Position numbers and translations under genes: made by a program. Shown one piece after another: positions 31,748 through 44,240 of a stretch of DNA of 64,000 bases. Under the pieces are notes generated by a model. That model was not told the origin of the DNA and searched no databases. It was given only the letters and a program-made list of their open reading frames with translations. Origin of the DNA: Seiridium cupressi. Taxonomy: Eukaryota; Ascomycota; Sordariomycetes; Amphisphaeriales; Sporocadaceae. The number at the start of each line of letters is the position of its first letter. Position 1 is the stretch's first letter. The stretch is taken from NCBI GenBank assembly GCA_036674765.1, contig JARVKI010000062.1, forward strand, positions 1 through 64,000. The letters run 5' to 3'.

Positions 31748-33885
31748 ATGTCTAATGCACGAGAGTATTGGAGATCAGGAAAGGCATCGTGGACCAAAAT
31801 CTACCAGAAGGAATCTCACAGGTCAGACTCGGATAGCAGCGATTGTGTGGAAGACCAACCGAAAAGAACTCCTCAAACGGTCAACGCGGTCCCAAGAAAA
31901 TATCAATATCACGATTCGCTGGATGCAGAACATATCCGGCTGCTTGAGCTCCTGCCAGGCAATCGTGAAGGACCGCTCGTCTGTCAACTGCGAAGGGTGC
32001 TGCTCAACGCGTGCGATGAGAAGTATGAAGCCATTAGCTATGTCTGGGGTCCAACAGATGGTTCAACCTGGATTGAAGTCGTCGAAGATGGGCATATCGA
32101 GACCACACCCAACCTACACAGCGCTCTCCTCCATCTGCGCCGCGTTGATCGCACGCGCGTATTGTGGGTCGACGCCATCTGCATCAACCAGGAGAGCAAC
32201 GATGAACGCACCGCTCAAGTGCCTTTCATGTGCGAGATCTACCGAAATGCGGCCAGTACCGTGTGTTACCTAGGCAATAAACACAATACAACGCGCCAAA
32301 TGTTTCATATGCTGGAAGATCTTAGCCAGGAGGCCAAGCACGCTCCTACTAATAGTCATGTGGAGCACTATCTGCAGGCTCTCCCAAGCTTTATCACCAA
32401 GCTTAACATCGATCCTATCGAGAGTGAACTCCGGACCAAGTATCTAGGGGATGTTACCATCATAGCCATCGCGGCATGTAAGTGGTGGCACGCATTTGGA
32501 CAGCGCAAGAAATGCTGCTTTCGGAGAATGTAATATTCATGATTGGCCGGCGTACAATCACCTGGGAAAAGCTCTGCAGGGCCGTTGATTACGGTTTGAG
32601 GATCCAGATTTGGGTCCCTATATCCGAAGGCTTTATCGTAGACCACGCTATCGTGCCATATCTGTCTATGCGGGCGCTCATCGCACGGAGGCAAGTTGAG
32701 GGCCATAGGCAACTCCAACAATCTGGCACCAGTCGGAAGCACGCAGAAATGCCAGCTTCTTATCTGCTCTTACTTCTGACACTCTGCCGGCACCGCGGAT
32801 CAACTGATCCTCGCGATAAGATATACGCAGTTCTCGGCCTTTTGCGTGATACCTTTTCTGAAGCGATGGCACCCGGCCATCCAGATAATCTAGCTATTCG
32901 ACTGGATTATCATCACCCCACAGTATACGTATATCGTAAAACTGCGGAGACAATTATTTCCATGCTCAACAACCTGGACATACTTGGCACCTGTCCCAAG
33001 TCAACTCGCCGAGCGCTACCGTCTTGGGTTACAGACTGGAGTATCATGTCGCTTACTGGCTCACCGTTAACACTAGATTCCTTCGGTAGGGATCGAGTGG
33101 CACACGCCACGAACAACACGGGTGCGAGCGCAGTATTTCCCGAAGACGCAGTGACTATGATTCTTAGCGGTCACCAGTTGACATCCATTACGAGTCTTGT
33201 GGAACTACTGCCGATTGTCGAAAACAATACCCCAGAAGAGTTCGCATATAGTGAAATGCCCAGCATTCCAATGGCAGCATGGCTGAAGAACATGGGGAAA
33301 GTCGCCCGAGGCGTAAAGCAGGGACTTACGCAAATGTATGATTACATGGCAAGCATCACGAAGATATACAGCACGTTGTTTGCTTGGGCCAAATTTTCTG
33401 CTGCAGAGCCAGTCACAAATACTACTGAAGATGCGGAGTCTATCTTCTGGCAAACGATATGTGCTGGCACGTATAGTTCTGGTGGAATAGAGCAAACAAG
33501 AACACTCTACAAGGCCTGGTTTGATGCTATGCAGCCAGTTCGGGAATTCATGCAAGAACATCCAGATGCTCACCGTCGGTTCCCAGAGATCGCATATGGG
33601 AAGATTCAACAGGTTATGTGGAATAGTTACGGGGAATTCTGGTCTTACATTACGTGCGCGCAACATCGCCGGCTTGGAAGAGCGGCAAATGGTTGGCTCT
33701 GTCTTCTTCCAGGAGAAACACAGTTGGGCGATCGAATTGTACTCGCCCAGGGTGGTCGGGTTCCTTTAGTGATCAGACCTGATGACGATGGCTATAGCAT
33801 GTTTATTGGGGAGGCGTATATACATGGCGTGATGAATGGGGAAGCCTTTGACGTTCAGAAGTGTACTGATATTAGAATCTGTTAG
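31748..33885 (+). CDS. HET-domain (heterokaryon incompatibility) protein, one-base frame break
   Basis: Starts at the ATG at 31748. The HET domain is clear: YEAISYVWG near residue 95, LRRVDRTRVLWVDAICINQ near 140-160, and QVPFMCEIYRNA followed by VCYLG. The first frame runs to 32533; the conserved WW-x-R-x-W-T-x-Q-E element spans a break at 32476-32490 and continues in the next frame (ARIWTAQEMLL). Restoring one G (TGGTGG versus TGGTGGG) would give a 712-residue protein, a normal size, with a C-terminal region including DPRDKIYAVLGL. The second frame then runs uninterrupted for over 460 codons to 33885, so the lesion is very recent or a sequencing error. HET proteins trigger cell death after fusion of unlike individuals. 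No second domain was recognised. Confidence 0.85.
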
Positions 33886-35400
33886 TAGTGATGACATGGC
33901 TGAACTATTTGAATGTTATTCTAGTGCGAGATTGTGCAGTATGCCGAGCTTGATCACGCAATATAGCCTTATTTTTTCAATAAAAGCTCACATGTCTAGG
34001 AGCTTGGATAGCATGAAGTCGCGGCCAGCCGGGACTGCGCAGTCGACGCTGAGCAGGTCGACTCATGGAAGCCAGAGAGAGCGTTGAGTAGGGGAGCTGC
34101 GCGATTCTCCAGGTGGGGTTAGTTTCACAAAGTGGGTGAATCTCCTATCTTGACTTATGCTCGTTTCCCGCGTTGCCATTTGTCGTGGACATTGGAATGT
34201 ATCGCCAATATTCGCTAGTATTGGGTAATTCTCCGCAGAGCTCAAAACTAGAAGCTTTCATTCCTGAAATAGGAACGGCACGATCAGCAGTCATTGGACT
34301 CGGCGTACTGCAGAAAGCTGATTACCATTCTTTTGCAGCATTTGCCCGGCGCTGGCACCAAACACGGAAGATAGAACACGGGAGGTTGTTGGCGGTGGCC
34401 GCGGTGGTGTGACCACAATGTATGTGCGAGCTGCCTGCAACCGCAGACGGTACACTCTGGCCTTCAACAGCATGTCGAATTGGCCGGACGACGGCTTAGA
34501 GAACAACGACTGCGCCATTTTCAACCCGAGCCCCGTCACCCACGCTGGCTACGTGCTCGTCAACCGTGACGGTTGGTTCGATGAGCCCCAGAACCAGGCC
34601 GAGGCTAATCTCCGTAACGGCTGGCTGACGCGGAGGCGTCGGAGCAGGCGCGAGTGGGTCGACGATGACCGTGGCCTCGTCGTCGTTGGTTCTAACTCGA
34701 GCCGCGTGGCGACGCCAGAAGAGAGGTTCGAGCCCAGTTTGGGTTCGATGAATGCGCCGATGATCGATATACTAAGGAGTCGGAAGCACTGAGGGTGGTC
34801 GTGGATAGGGTGAAGGAGGATCTCGATCCTTCCGTCCCTATTATTGTTGATGCTGATGCCACTGCCACGCCTGTTCTTATTCGTGGTCACGAGAATGAGG
34901 GAGACGTTCCTGGATCGAATTCAGGTCTATCAGGTTCTCCAAAAGAGACGGGGAGTGCTAGGAACATGCAATAACTTCTTGGTTTAGATTATCTTGCATC
35001 ATGATCCACTGCAGTAGATCTATGGAATTTACCTGATCCAAATCTTATATCTCTCAAGTCACAAGCCTTGTAACCTAAATGATTAGCAAGAAGAACAGCC
35101 TTTAAACTCCTAATAATGATACAAGTTGAAAAAAGGGGAAGTTATGTTTCCCGATATTTTATAATATAATTGAAAGGTCTAATTTGATATTTCCAACAGC
35201 TGGGCCACTTGTGGGGGAGATGTTACTATCCAAACAAGGGCCTATAGACTAGCCACTGGGATCAGCGTATAACTTAGTATTTTCATGGCAATATACCAAG
35301 CTTAGAATAACACAATACGGAGAGGCGACGATATGGCTCTTTCAATACCAACTTAACACGACTTGTCTGCTTGGAGTGATTGTACCGCTTAAGTACTTGC
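33886..35400. other. Intergenic region with an unassigned coding-like segment
   Basis: 34409-34792 (+) encodes a coding-like frame (MYVRAACNRRRYTLAFNSMS, then NPSPVTHAGYVLVNRDGWFD, then an Arg-rich patch). From about 34700 the next frame takes over (FDECADDRYTKESEALRVVV) and runs to a stop at 34972. No family recognised and no start context; it may be a frame-broken relic. The rest is A/T-rich. Confidence 0.4.
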
Positions 35401-38400
35401 CTAGAGCGATGAGAATATATCCTCCATCGTTTCATCTACATCGTCATCAGAGATCTCAGAGGCTGTCACCTCCCTGATACCCTCATAATGATTGAAGAGC
35501 GGAACATCAGCCCCCAAGTCGGCAATGGCATTGTCGTTGTGGATCCAGATGATGGTTGGGTTGGGGTCTGCCACGGGGCACGGTACGCAACCCTCGCCCA
35601 GCACGTCGCACACTAGCTGCAGGCTCTCTCCGTTATCCGTACCCCATTTCATCATCACCATCGCCAGCTGATCTAAAAGAGCATTGCTTTCACTGACAGG
35701 GAGACCGTCAGGACCGTTGGCAGGATGAGCAGGATCATCCGTGCTTCCCAATATAACGAAAGCTCCCGAAGTGTCCAGCTGAACCCAAATGTTACGCAGG
35801 GTGTCCACGTTGGGGAGCGATGTAGCGTCCGCTACGCTGGGTAGCTGTGATCGTAAGCTATCGAACACAGCGCGCACTACTCTGCTGTTAGTCATGGACA
35901 AGAAGCTTACTCGAAGTGTTCAAGGTCTTGGGCACATCAAGGGAGGCAGAAAGGCCTCGGACTCACAGCCACACCGATTGCCTGGTTCGTTGTTGAAGAT
36001 GTTCGTCCAGCCGTAGGGGAATCTCGCGTTCATCTTTTGGTCATACAATGCTTGGACGACATTGCCATTTATCGGTTCGACTGGCGAGTTTCCTACCGAT
36101 CCGCTTTTACCGGAAGCACGACCGCGGCCACCACTAGAACCGCCAGCGGAACTAGGACCTGAACTGCCTCCAAAGCCCCAATTAGCAGAGCTACCGCCGC
36201 GGGAGCCTGCTTGCGGAGGAGGCATAGGCGCATCATAAAGCCACTTCTTGATCCATCGTCGTATTTCATCGTCGGGCTCGTTGAAGTTCTGGGCGATCTT
36301 CGCCTTAGCCGCCCGAAGTAGTTCATCCAAGCTGGGACGATCTGACGGCAGATGGTACATACATCGGTATATGGTATTGCGAAGGTCCAGGTCAGCCCAG
36401 TCGTAGTCCTCGATGTCCAAATCACAGAGGAGGGGGCAATAGGATATTGGTCCATCGTAGCCGATCTCCTCTAGATGCGCGTCGAAATCATGTTTACTCG
36501 TGCCGGCGGGGAACGCGTAGTTGCTCCATAACTCCTCTGGTATCTGGGGTTGTGGTGGCAGTGGGGGGTTGAGCCTGGTAATAAGACACCACATAGTCTA
36601 TGCTGTGTTAATACAATGATCCTGGACGCAGTGAGGTAGGGAGGCGAGTAGTAGACGGGTAAATTCGATTTGAATCAAATGGATATGGAGGCCAGTGGAT
36701 GTGTTCATACCCATGCTATCTGCCAAATATTCGACTTGCAACTGTACTTCCCTGCAACTTCGTTCTCGCCAAGCTCCGGTCCATTCGGGTTAGGAGGGAT
36801 CATACTACGTTATCACGGTCAGTCAGTTACATGCTGCCCTAGGTTGGAGGCATCATGAAGTCATTCTCTTCAAGGCTGGGTGTGAATACTCACTCCCATT
36901 CGCCACCGAATTGTTCCTTTTGAAGGTCAGCAATGTACACGAGAGAAGCCTGATCTGGAACTTGCCGGTGGAAAGAATCCCTGTTTTGCTACGTAACGCC
37001 TGTTCTGATAATAGTAGCTGTGGTTAACCGTCAGTTGAGATGGCCATGAGGCGTTTTCGATCGGCGGACTCACTTGCGCTTGTAAGGTTTGACTCGCTGC
37101 GCTGTCCCGAAATCGGATATCTAACCGCTCGTCAGTAACCAACCACAGCAAAGGCATGCACCAAGGATTATAACGTCTTACTTTCAATCTTGGTGTAAAC
37201 TCATGTTCATGGGGTTCTCTGTCGGGTTTCGGTCTGGTGTAATTGAAACGATTAGCTGGCATGGTGTTGATCAATTCAAACCCGTTGAGCAAGACTGAGC
37301 TAGTCGTAAGTAAGTCTTTCCTTGAAGGAAGCACGAAAGCGAAGAATGTTCACCGTTATTGGGATCAATGTCGAAATGCACCATGTTCTCCCCGCATCGC
37401 TGCAAACTAAGGGTGCTCGGTATTTCTTCTATCAGGTCGCCATGCAGCAATTCATACCGGGCAGATGCCGTTCGGTATAAGGCGGAGTACCAGATTGTCT
37501 TTCCAAGGCCTTTCAGATCGTTCAAAAACCCCGGCCGGATGTTGTCAGCGTCGATGACATTGTCGCCAGGAGGCCTTCCCGTTGGCCGTTTGCGGTCTGG
37601 ATGAAATTTGTTGGGAGGAAATTCCATGCCAACACACGCCCTCACCACTAGGAAATTGTTAGGGATCAGATGTACTAGGAAATTGTAGGATTAGCCGTGA
37701 CGTACGACATAACCAGAATGCCCACAGGATCCGGTTGGGGATAGAAGAATTGGGATCCTCGGCCAGTTTGTTGATTAGACCGGCCAGACAGCCGTTCTCC
37801 ATGAATTCTAGGAGAATGTAGTCCTTGCGATCACCTCGTCCCCTGTCTAGAATCTGCCTCTTAACCCTCTGGTAACGCTCTACGTGTATGCGATCCTTGT
37901 TAACCCAATACGCTTGCGATCGATCACCTCGCTTTCTAGCCTGGGGGCGTCTCCGCGGCCTGCTTGCGCCGTCGTCGTCGTAGTCGGACTCTTCTTCAGC
38001 GGAAGAGTCGTCAAGGGGGTCTTTCTCAAGCCAAGGTTCACGGCGTGGGAGGCCAGCGTTTTGGGGCTCTATCAATTGCACGCAATGGGCGGATCTCCTC
38101 ATTCGCTGTACCGCGGTCAGCTACGTAGTAACCCAACACCACCGAAGCCTACTTACTCTTGTCACTCGCTCTTCCAAGCGCAAACTCTCATCGGACCAAC
38201 CATCAAGGCCAATCTTTACGACAATGTCCCTCCCGCGATATCCTGGGGGAACGCCTGTGTTGTAAGTGTAGTGAATTGCCATTCCTTGTCCTCCCCGACC
38301 CAGGATTTTTCGTGGCGTCCAGTTGGGACTTGCGTTGGTGAAAAATTCGGTGGTTTCCCTGTACCGGGCCCGGTGTCTGCTGTTGCGTGAGCCTGGTGCT

Positions 38401-38654
38401 AGATCCACAGATCCCATCAGATCCGTGCCTGGTACTTGTCGCTCTCTGTATAGCCATGGTTCCCAATCTCCTCCGTCAAATATCGGGGGTTTGGCAATCG
38501 CAGGAACAACGAAGTCCTGAAACTTTGAAAGCGGGCGGCTGGAGTTCACTACTTGACCATCGCTCCGGTATTTTCCAAACGAGTAATTATACTGTTTGAC
38601 CATTTGTAGGTATGCCTGTCCAGAGCGCGGATTGCCGTCTATGATGCTAGCCAT
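35401..38654 (-). CDS. Fungal Ser/Thr protein kinase-like protein (ten exons, one GC-AG intron)
   Basis: Exons on the minus strand: 38157-38654, 37706-38105, 37354-37647, 37182-37294, 37074-37120, 36966-37017, 36894-36916, 36711-36804, 35975-36597 and 35401-35884. They sum to 876 codons with all phases consistent; the last junction uses a weak GTGTGG donor and is least certain. Kinase motifs in order are the Gly loop GRGGQG, the ATP-binding Lys in DIVVKIGLD, catalytic loop HFDIDPNN (Asp and Asn kept, HRD Arg replaced by Phe), SDFGTA for DFG, and FFPPEQF in place of APE. The active site is thus probably intact. The C-terminal third contains a Gly/Ser-rich linker (near 36100-36200) and an acidic tail of unknown role. 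Helix EHEF before the DFG and the YYYQNRRY segment after it are typical of a fungus-specific kinase family. It lies downstream of the lectin-like gene on the same strand. Confidence 0.85.
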
Positions 38655-39375
38655 GTTGTCAGTGGCTTGCACGGTCTTGGAGACCGTCCTATGAGGCTGC
38701 TATACGAGATATTTTGAGTCGGGATCTGCTCATAGAGAGTTACGTAGATCTATTGACATGCGCTCCGAGGTTGAATACGTGGCCCACGTTCTAAAATCTG
38801 CTAGCTTTTGCTTGCATGCCGCATCGCAAACCTGAACGACGTAGGACAAAGAACTTACTGCAAACGGTGGCTTACCCCAGGGGCCCGGATACGCCACGTT
38901 CATGATGATCATAGAACAATGGGCAATCAAATTTACGGTCGCGAACCTCTCTTTTATGCCGCCACTCGGGAGTTGGGATGTACAAAATGCCAGGGCAGTC
39001 CATCGCGCACACACGTTTAACTGGCCTGCAGCTCTAGGCCACATGGAGGCGCTAGAGCCGCCTGAAAATTACTGGTTTAGGCCATTCTAGGGTTGTGATT
39101 CCAGCAGCTACCGACGTTGGGTTAACTAATACCACATTGAAGACTACAACTTTATAAATCCTAGCTGATTATCAAGCTTGATTGATGTGTTTTTAGCATT
39201 AGTCAACGAAAAACGCTCAGAATTTAGTTATGTTTTTTTTGAAAGATAATTAACTTAAATAACGCGTGTCGCGCTGCCCGTGAAGCTTCTCGCCCAAGTA
39301 GATGATCAGACGAGACCTAGCAATCGTATTGCAACTTGGCTACTGCTCATAGTGATTGAATACCTACATATATCC
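38655..39375. other. Intergenic region between kinase and lectin-like genes
   Basis: A 104-codon minus-strand frame (38730-39044) has no motif and is not called. 39130-39260 is A/T-rich. Confidence 0.5.
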
Positions 39376-41068
39376 TCAGCTCAAGCCTCGAGCGTCCAGT
39401 TCTCGAGCATGTCCTTCACCTAACATCTCATGACTTGGTTCCACATGCGGCAACTCGTGCACGGGCTGTGGCTGTTTATATACCGTCTCGTGCGCAATCC
39501 AACGTCCATCAACCCATTGACCGCCATTCCCAACCTCGTTATAGTCAGGGGCAGGCGAGGCGGGTATCGGAGGGTGTTCCTGGAGCATTTCTGGTTGCGT
39601 TTTGTTCTTCATTTTCCTACGTATCAATGCAAGCGCGGCGATACCAATGACGGCAAGACCGCCAACGCCAACGCCAACGCCGACGCCAGCCTTGGCACCA
39701 GTAGACAATCCTCCTGTGGAACCGGCTGGTGTGGCCGTGTCTGCTGCCACTGTTTGATTTACCCGCGGCAGCACCGTCGGAAGCTCCCACTTGTCGCTTG
39801 ACGAGCGATAGACCTGCGTCATATTGCCACCACTCATGTAAAACAACCAAACACGCCCCGAGTCATCAGATGCAGTTGCGAATTCCGCGCTGGGACTGTC
39901 GGCACGTGGCCAGATACTCTCATTTTGACTGACAACGGGGCGCCAGTTCCCACCGATACGCCGCAGCTGATGAACCCGAGAGTCATTGCCAAGATACCAC
40001 AAGTTCGATGTCGAGTCCTGGTCTAACGTGAAACCCAGTGCCCCTGGGTTACCATCGTAGCCTTCGAGAGACCAGCTCACGTTTGTTCTACTATCGAGCA
40101 TAAAGTCAGTTGCGTTTGTGCTATTATTAGGAACCGTGTATATCTCGGTAGCGTTCGTTGAAGTTGAGTTCGTTAGGTTTCGGGCCGTCGTGACCAGCTC
40201 TAGAGGCTGCGGGAAAGTCGCTGGAGCGATGGTATTAGCAATGTGTAGCTGAAATTGGCCCTCTTGAAACTTTCACTTTCTAGGGACATACCTATGCTCC
40301 AGGTTCCATTTCCTTGTCGCGAGGACACCTCAAGATTACGTGAATCCCTGGGTTGTACGACCGTTATGTTATCAGCATCAACGAAACCTCCACCAAGAGT
40401 GTAACTTTCGATAACATCATTGGATACAACTCCAAGGTACGACCAGGCGCCGGTATTGGTATCATATTTCAAGGCGGCTGTAGCATTCTGTTCGTCGTGA
40501 TAGTAGACTCGATAACCAGCATACTGTCCAAGTACAACGAGAAGCAGTCCTGATTGTGGATGGATGGAAGGGGCGCTATTGGAGACGACCTTTTGACCCG
40601 TTGACGAGAGGTGTCCGGTATCGTCGCAACTCCATGTTGACACCACAATCTGATCTTCTTGGTTCAAATACGATATTGCCGCCTACGTTCAAATTGAGTT
40701 ATTACTACCATGGTCGTTTATAGATCCCTTATACCACCAGAAGCCGGTCTTACCTGCGTAATAGGCGATGCCCACCACCCAACACCAGAAATAGCGGAGC
40801 CATTCTTTGGAAGCAAGTTCGTATCGATTGCAAGAGCTGCGGATTCGTCATTTGGGAAGATCGGAGCGTCGGTGTCACTTTCGTTGCACAGGCTGTAGAA
40901 TATCTTCCCAGTGGCATCGTCCTGCATAATCAGCTGGGCACCCTTTCCATTCGGGCTCCAGGCGGCCATAGACCCAGCCGAGGCCAGTCTCGGAGACACG
41001 CATATCGTTCCCAGGAGCAAGGGCAATGGCCAAAGAACAGATAGCATCATGGTTCCTTGAGCCAACAT
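39376..41068 (-). CDS. Fucose-specific-lectin-like single-pass membrane protein
   Basis: Three minus-strand exons, 40754-41068, 40292-40682 and 39376-40220, with consistent phases and 516 codons. The ATG at 41068 gives a signal sequence (LWPLPLLLGTICVSP). The ectodomain (~residues 30-370) has the repeated W/Y-rich strands and N-glycosylation sites of a six-bladed beta-propeller such as fungal fucose lectins; examples are MAAWSPNGKGAQLIMQD, AAISYLNQEDQI, GYRVYYHDEQNATAALKYD and RVWLFYMSGGNMTQVYR. A Gly/Val-rich transmembrane helix (GAKAGVGVGVGVGGLAVIGI) is followed by a basic stop-transfer and a ~80-residue Pro-rich cytosolic tail. It may be a cell-surface carbohydrate sensor; ligand binding is inferred only. 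An alternative start at 41050 would remove six residues. Confidence 0.8.
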
Positions 41069-44000
41069 GTAAAGGAATTCAAGGCTGCGGCTACTGATGT
41101 CGATTTGCACCAGAAGGGAGGGAAGACGAGAAGTTGCGGGCTGTGGAACGACGCAAGACATACTTATGATTTCACGGGCGGTGTGAGCCGCTATCAGCGG
41201 TTGCACTTGAAAATCATCAAGCATGCATGAGATCAGCAACTGTCGAATGAAGATGGTGTTTCTGCTTACTTACTTTTGCTACCCGCCTGGAGTGTAACGC
41301 ATTGTCAGCAACTAACGAAACCACTTGCATATCGGCCTATCATAGGGCGCAAGGCTGTGTATGCCTTTTCAGCTTTTGGGTCCAGAAGCCGCTGATCACT
41401 GCGGGGTCCGTCCTGAATTGGGACATTGGGTCCGCAGTGTGCTAGGAACGGCCCCCTCAAAGTACAGTGAGGTCATTGCGGGATCTTGTGATATTCAAAG
41501 TCGTTCCATTTTCTTCCCTCCCCACAGCGGCAAGCCTTCTCACATTTTCAGACCCAGAAATGAAGGGTTGAGCCTTTCCAACACTCCCAAGTTTAGCCGG
41601 TCTACACGAACAGAAAGACCGCGGGCTGCAGGAGTTCAATTTCTAGCTTATCTGGCTGCGCGAGCTTAGTTGAGGTTTTCGCTACCGCTATGCCATTAGG
41701 CGTTGTATTAGGCGAGACAGGATGTTTGCCGTTCAGACAATTATTTCTCAATATATCCCGTACCAAGCTGAATCATTTGCGAGTGGCGACCAGGAATCCG
41801 CTAGAAGGCTTACAGGCGCTTTTTTTATCCCATTCCTTGTCTTGCTTGTTTAAAGACATTCTCATCCTAAGACATGCATATGGTAAACTAGTTAACGCTA
41901 AACATTTTTAAAATAAAAATGGTGTATAATCGCAGAGGATACATAATAGTCGTGTAAAAGTCTTTAATATTATAACAACTATAAAAAATAAGAGATTATA
42001 AAAGGGTTTTCGATGCAACATCGCTTTTATCGTTTTGAATCTCTTAGTGAATCCCCCCGCCCGGCCGAAATAGACTATAAAAGAGTCAGCACTAGTAATA
42101 CCTTGACATAAATACCTGAACTAGAGTCTGCGATTTTGGGTTTTTAATCGAGCCGAAAAGCACGAGTTGGATGTAATGTGTCCGCTCTGGTACGATAACT
42201 GTCCGAGGCTCTATTGGTGCAACCCGGCGTTCGGGTATGGGCTCCCTCCTTAGCGCTTCTTCGCGCCTGTCGGAATCCCACATACTCATCGCAAGCTTGC
42301 AGCACAAGGCGGTCGACTTATCGAAGCATCACAAAGGAATACAAGCATCCAAACTGATTCAGGAGGAATTGCTGCACAGTTAAAAATATCTCATAACCTC
42401 TTTAAAAGGGGAATAAACTAAATCAAGGTCATTTTTACCCCAAGACACAGTATCTCCCGATGCCAAATGCAGATTCGTTATTATCGTCTGTTATATCGTC
42501 CTTCAGCTTGTGTCATAACTACCTCCATTCTCGTCCAAGACATCAACGTCCCCTCCGATCTCAACCATGACATTGTGCCTGTATTGAATGAACAGGTTCC
42601 CGGAAGCTGGAAGTGGCTTTGCCACATGCCGAAAAAATGCGATCCGAGCTTCCTCGTCTTGAAGCACACCTATCATTTTGGAAGTTTTTGCCAGTCCAAA
42701 GAAGTGAACACTTCATAGTGGGCCCAGAAAGTCAGCATATCGACGTGGCTTGCGCACATATGTCCATGCAGGTACGTAGAAACAGGCATATTACTGATGC
42801 AGGATTTTGGAATAAACAGAGACCAATTCTGAACATTGTTGCCATGTTTTGCCGATCGACCCCACTCGTTATAAAACGAAGAACAATCCCGCTTAGAGCA
42901 CGGCCTATGACAAGTCGTGACCATGTTTCAAGAGGGTTTACCCGGCTGGTGCCGAAACTCAAAAGTCGGATCAAGGCAACCATACATCACGTAGGGATGG
43001 CTTCGTCCGCCATGATCAGTTGCACTTATGTTACATCTAACCACCGAGATACTAAACATTCTCGTCACTCTCATCTGCGAAATAAAGAAAAAAGGTTTCT
43101 GCAAGTTAAAGTGGTGGTTATATTCAGACGTCTTAGATAAAACAAATTTAGTCATCAAATCTTGATGCTTTTCCAATCTTACTGTTGTCAAACTGGATAT
43201 ATCACTGTATTACAGCCCTGCTAACACCTCGTGTTAGCGGTCCTTTTGGCGCAGTGGCAACTGCGACAATTTGTCACTTTGTCGCATTGTGAAACATTGT
43301 TAATCATAGCGGAAGTCGAGGCAGGGCCAGGCTTAGCGTGCCGATACTGGCGCGAAGTCGACTGACCACGCCATATTAGTTCGTCCGAAACGAAGTGGTA
43401 ACGTTACCCTAACGTTCAAAGCTGGAATTGTGTAATGAAAGGTCAGATAGTAATTACACTGCGCTGTGGTAGTTGGTGGGTGGTTCAAGTCCGTTCGTAC
43501 CCCAGCCTTGTCGAGAATTGGAGACTCAAATTGGCTAAATTGTAAAGACGATGCTTCCATCTGCCGGCATTCCGAGCAGTGCCGGGGGAAGTCCGCTGCG
43601 CAATCTCGCCTCAACAACTCTCGAAGTCACCGAAAGCTGTTGTGCAGAGAGCACACAACCCCCCGCTCATGACTTCAGGCGTCATAACATTCGTCCGAAG
43701 TGAGGCGAATTGCGGAGTCAAAGTTGTCTGCAGACTCCTGGCTCTTCCTTTTTGCCCGATTTGATGACCTGACAGCTGAATGATTTTTCGCATCCACGTA
43801 CTCCACTAACCCGGGTTTCACCATTACGACAGGGGGCCCCCGACCAGGTCGACAGACGGGATGCGCCAGCACCTCGGGGTGATCCCTCCGTCTCAACTTG
43901 AGTATGCGGCAGCAGGGATATGCCGGGTCATTAGTCGACGCACCCCACAAACTAATCCTCTGGTCCAACGTTTTCGGCCTCGGAGCCTCTCGATTGGGCC

Positions 44001-44240
44001 TGGTTTCCAAGATCTGACCACTCTATCTGCGGACACGAAATATCCACAGAAAGGGGCCAGAGACGCTTCGCATGGCCCATGGGTGCGCGCGATGGCATTT
44101 TTATGTCTTCGAGGCTCTGGGCCTACCAGACGACAAATCTTGTCAGCAGTCGACATTCAAACTACTTCTTTCATCATCACCTAAGGCCGGCCCTGGACTA
44201 TCGTTAATTTCATCAACCATATACTTCTTATATCATCAGA
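41069..44240. other. Gene-poor region (3.2 kb)
   Basis: No gene recognised. 41880-42010 is markedly A/T-rich. A perfect 8-bp inverted repeat with a 3-nt loop (GCTAACAC-CTC-GTGTTAGC) lies at 43220-43238. The 175-codon plus frame at 42613-43140 and its antisense frames have no motif. 43800-44240 is the promoter of the next gene. Confidence 0.45.
43220..43238. repeat. Perfect short inverted repeat
   Basis: GCTAACAC, loop CTC, GTGTTAGC. It could form a stable hairpin in RNA or be a binding palindrome. No gene end is nearby, so a terminator role is not supported. Confidence 0.6.

Noticed and set aside
36900..36970. Frameshift in the kinase gene after GFFPP
   Set aside because: A GC-AG intron (36917-36965) restores the expected PPEQF segment without any indel.
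40200..40300. Premature end of the lectin-like protein in exon 2
   Set aside because: A GTATGT donor at 40291 and CCAG acceptor before 40220 join the frames cleanly.
42613..43140. 175-codon plus-strand frame
   Set aside because: Composition and antisense frames look random; no homologous motif recognised.
43482..43492. GGTTCAAGTCC, a tRNA B-box-like word
   Set aside because: Flanks cannot form a T stem, and no A box or acceptor stem is found around it.
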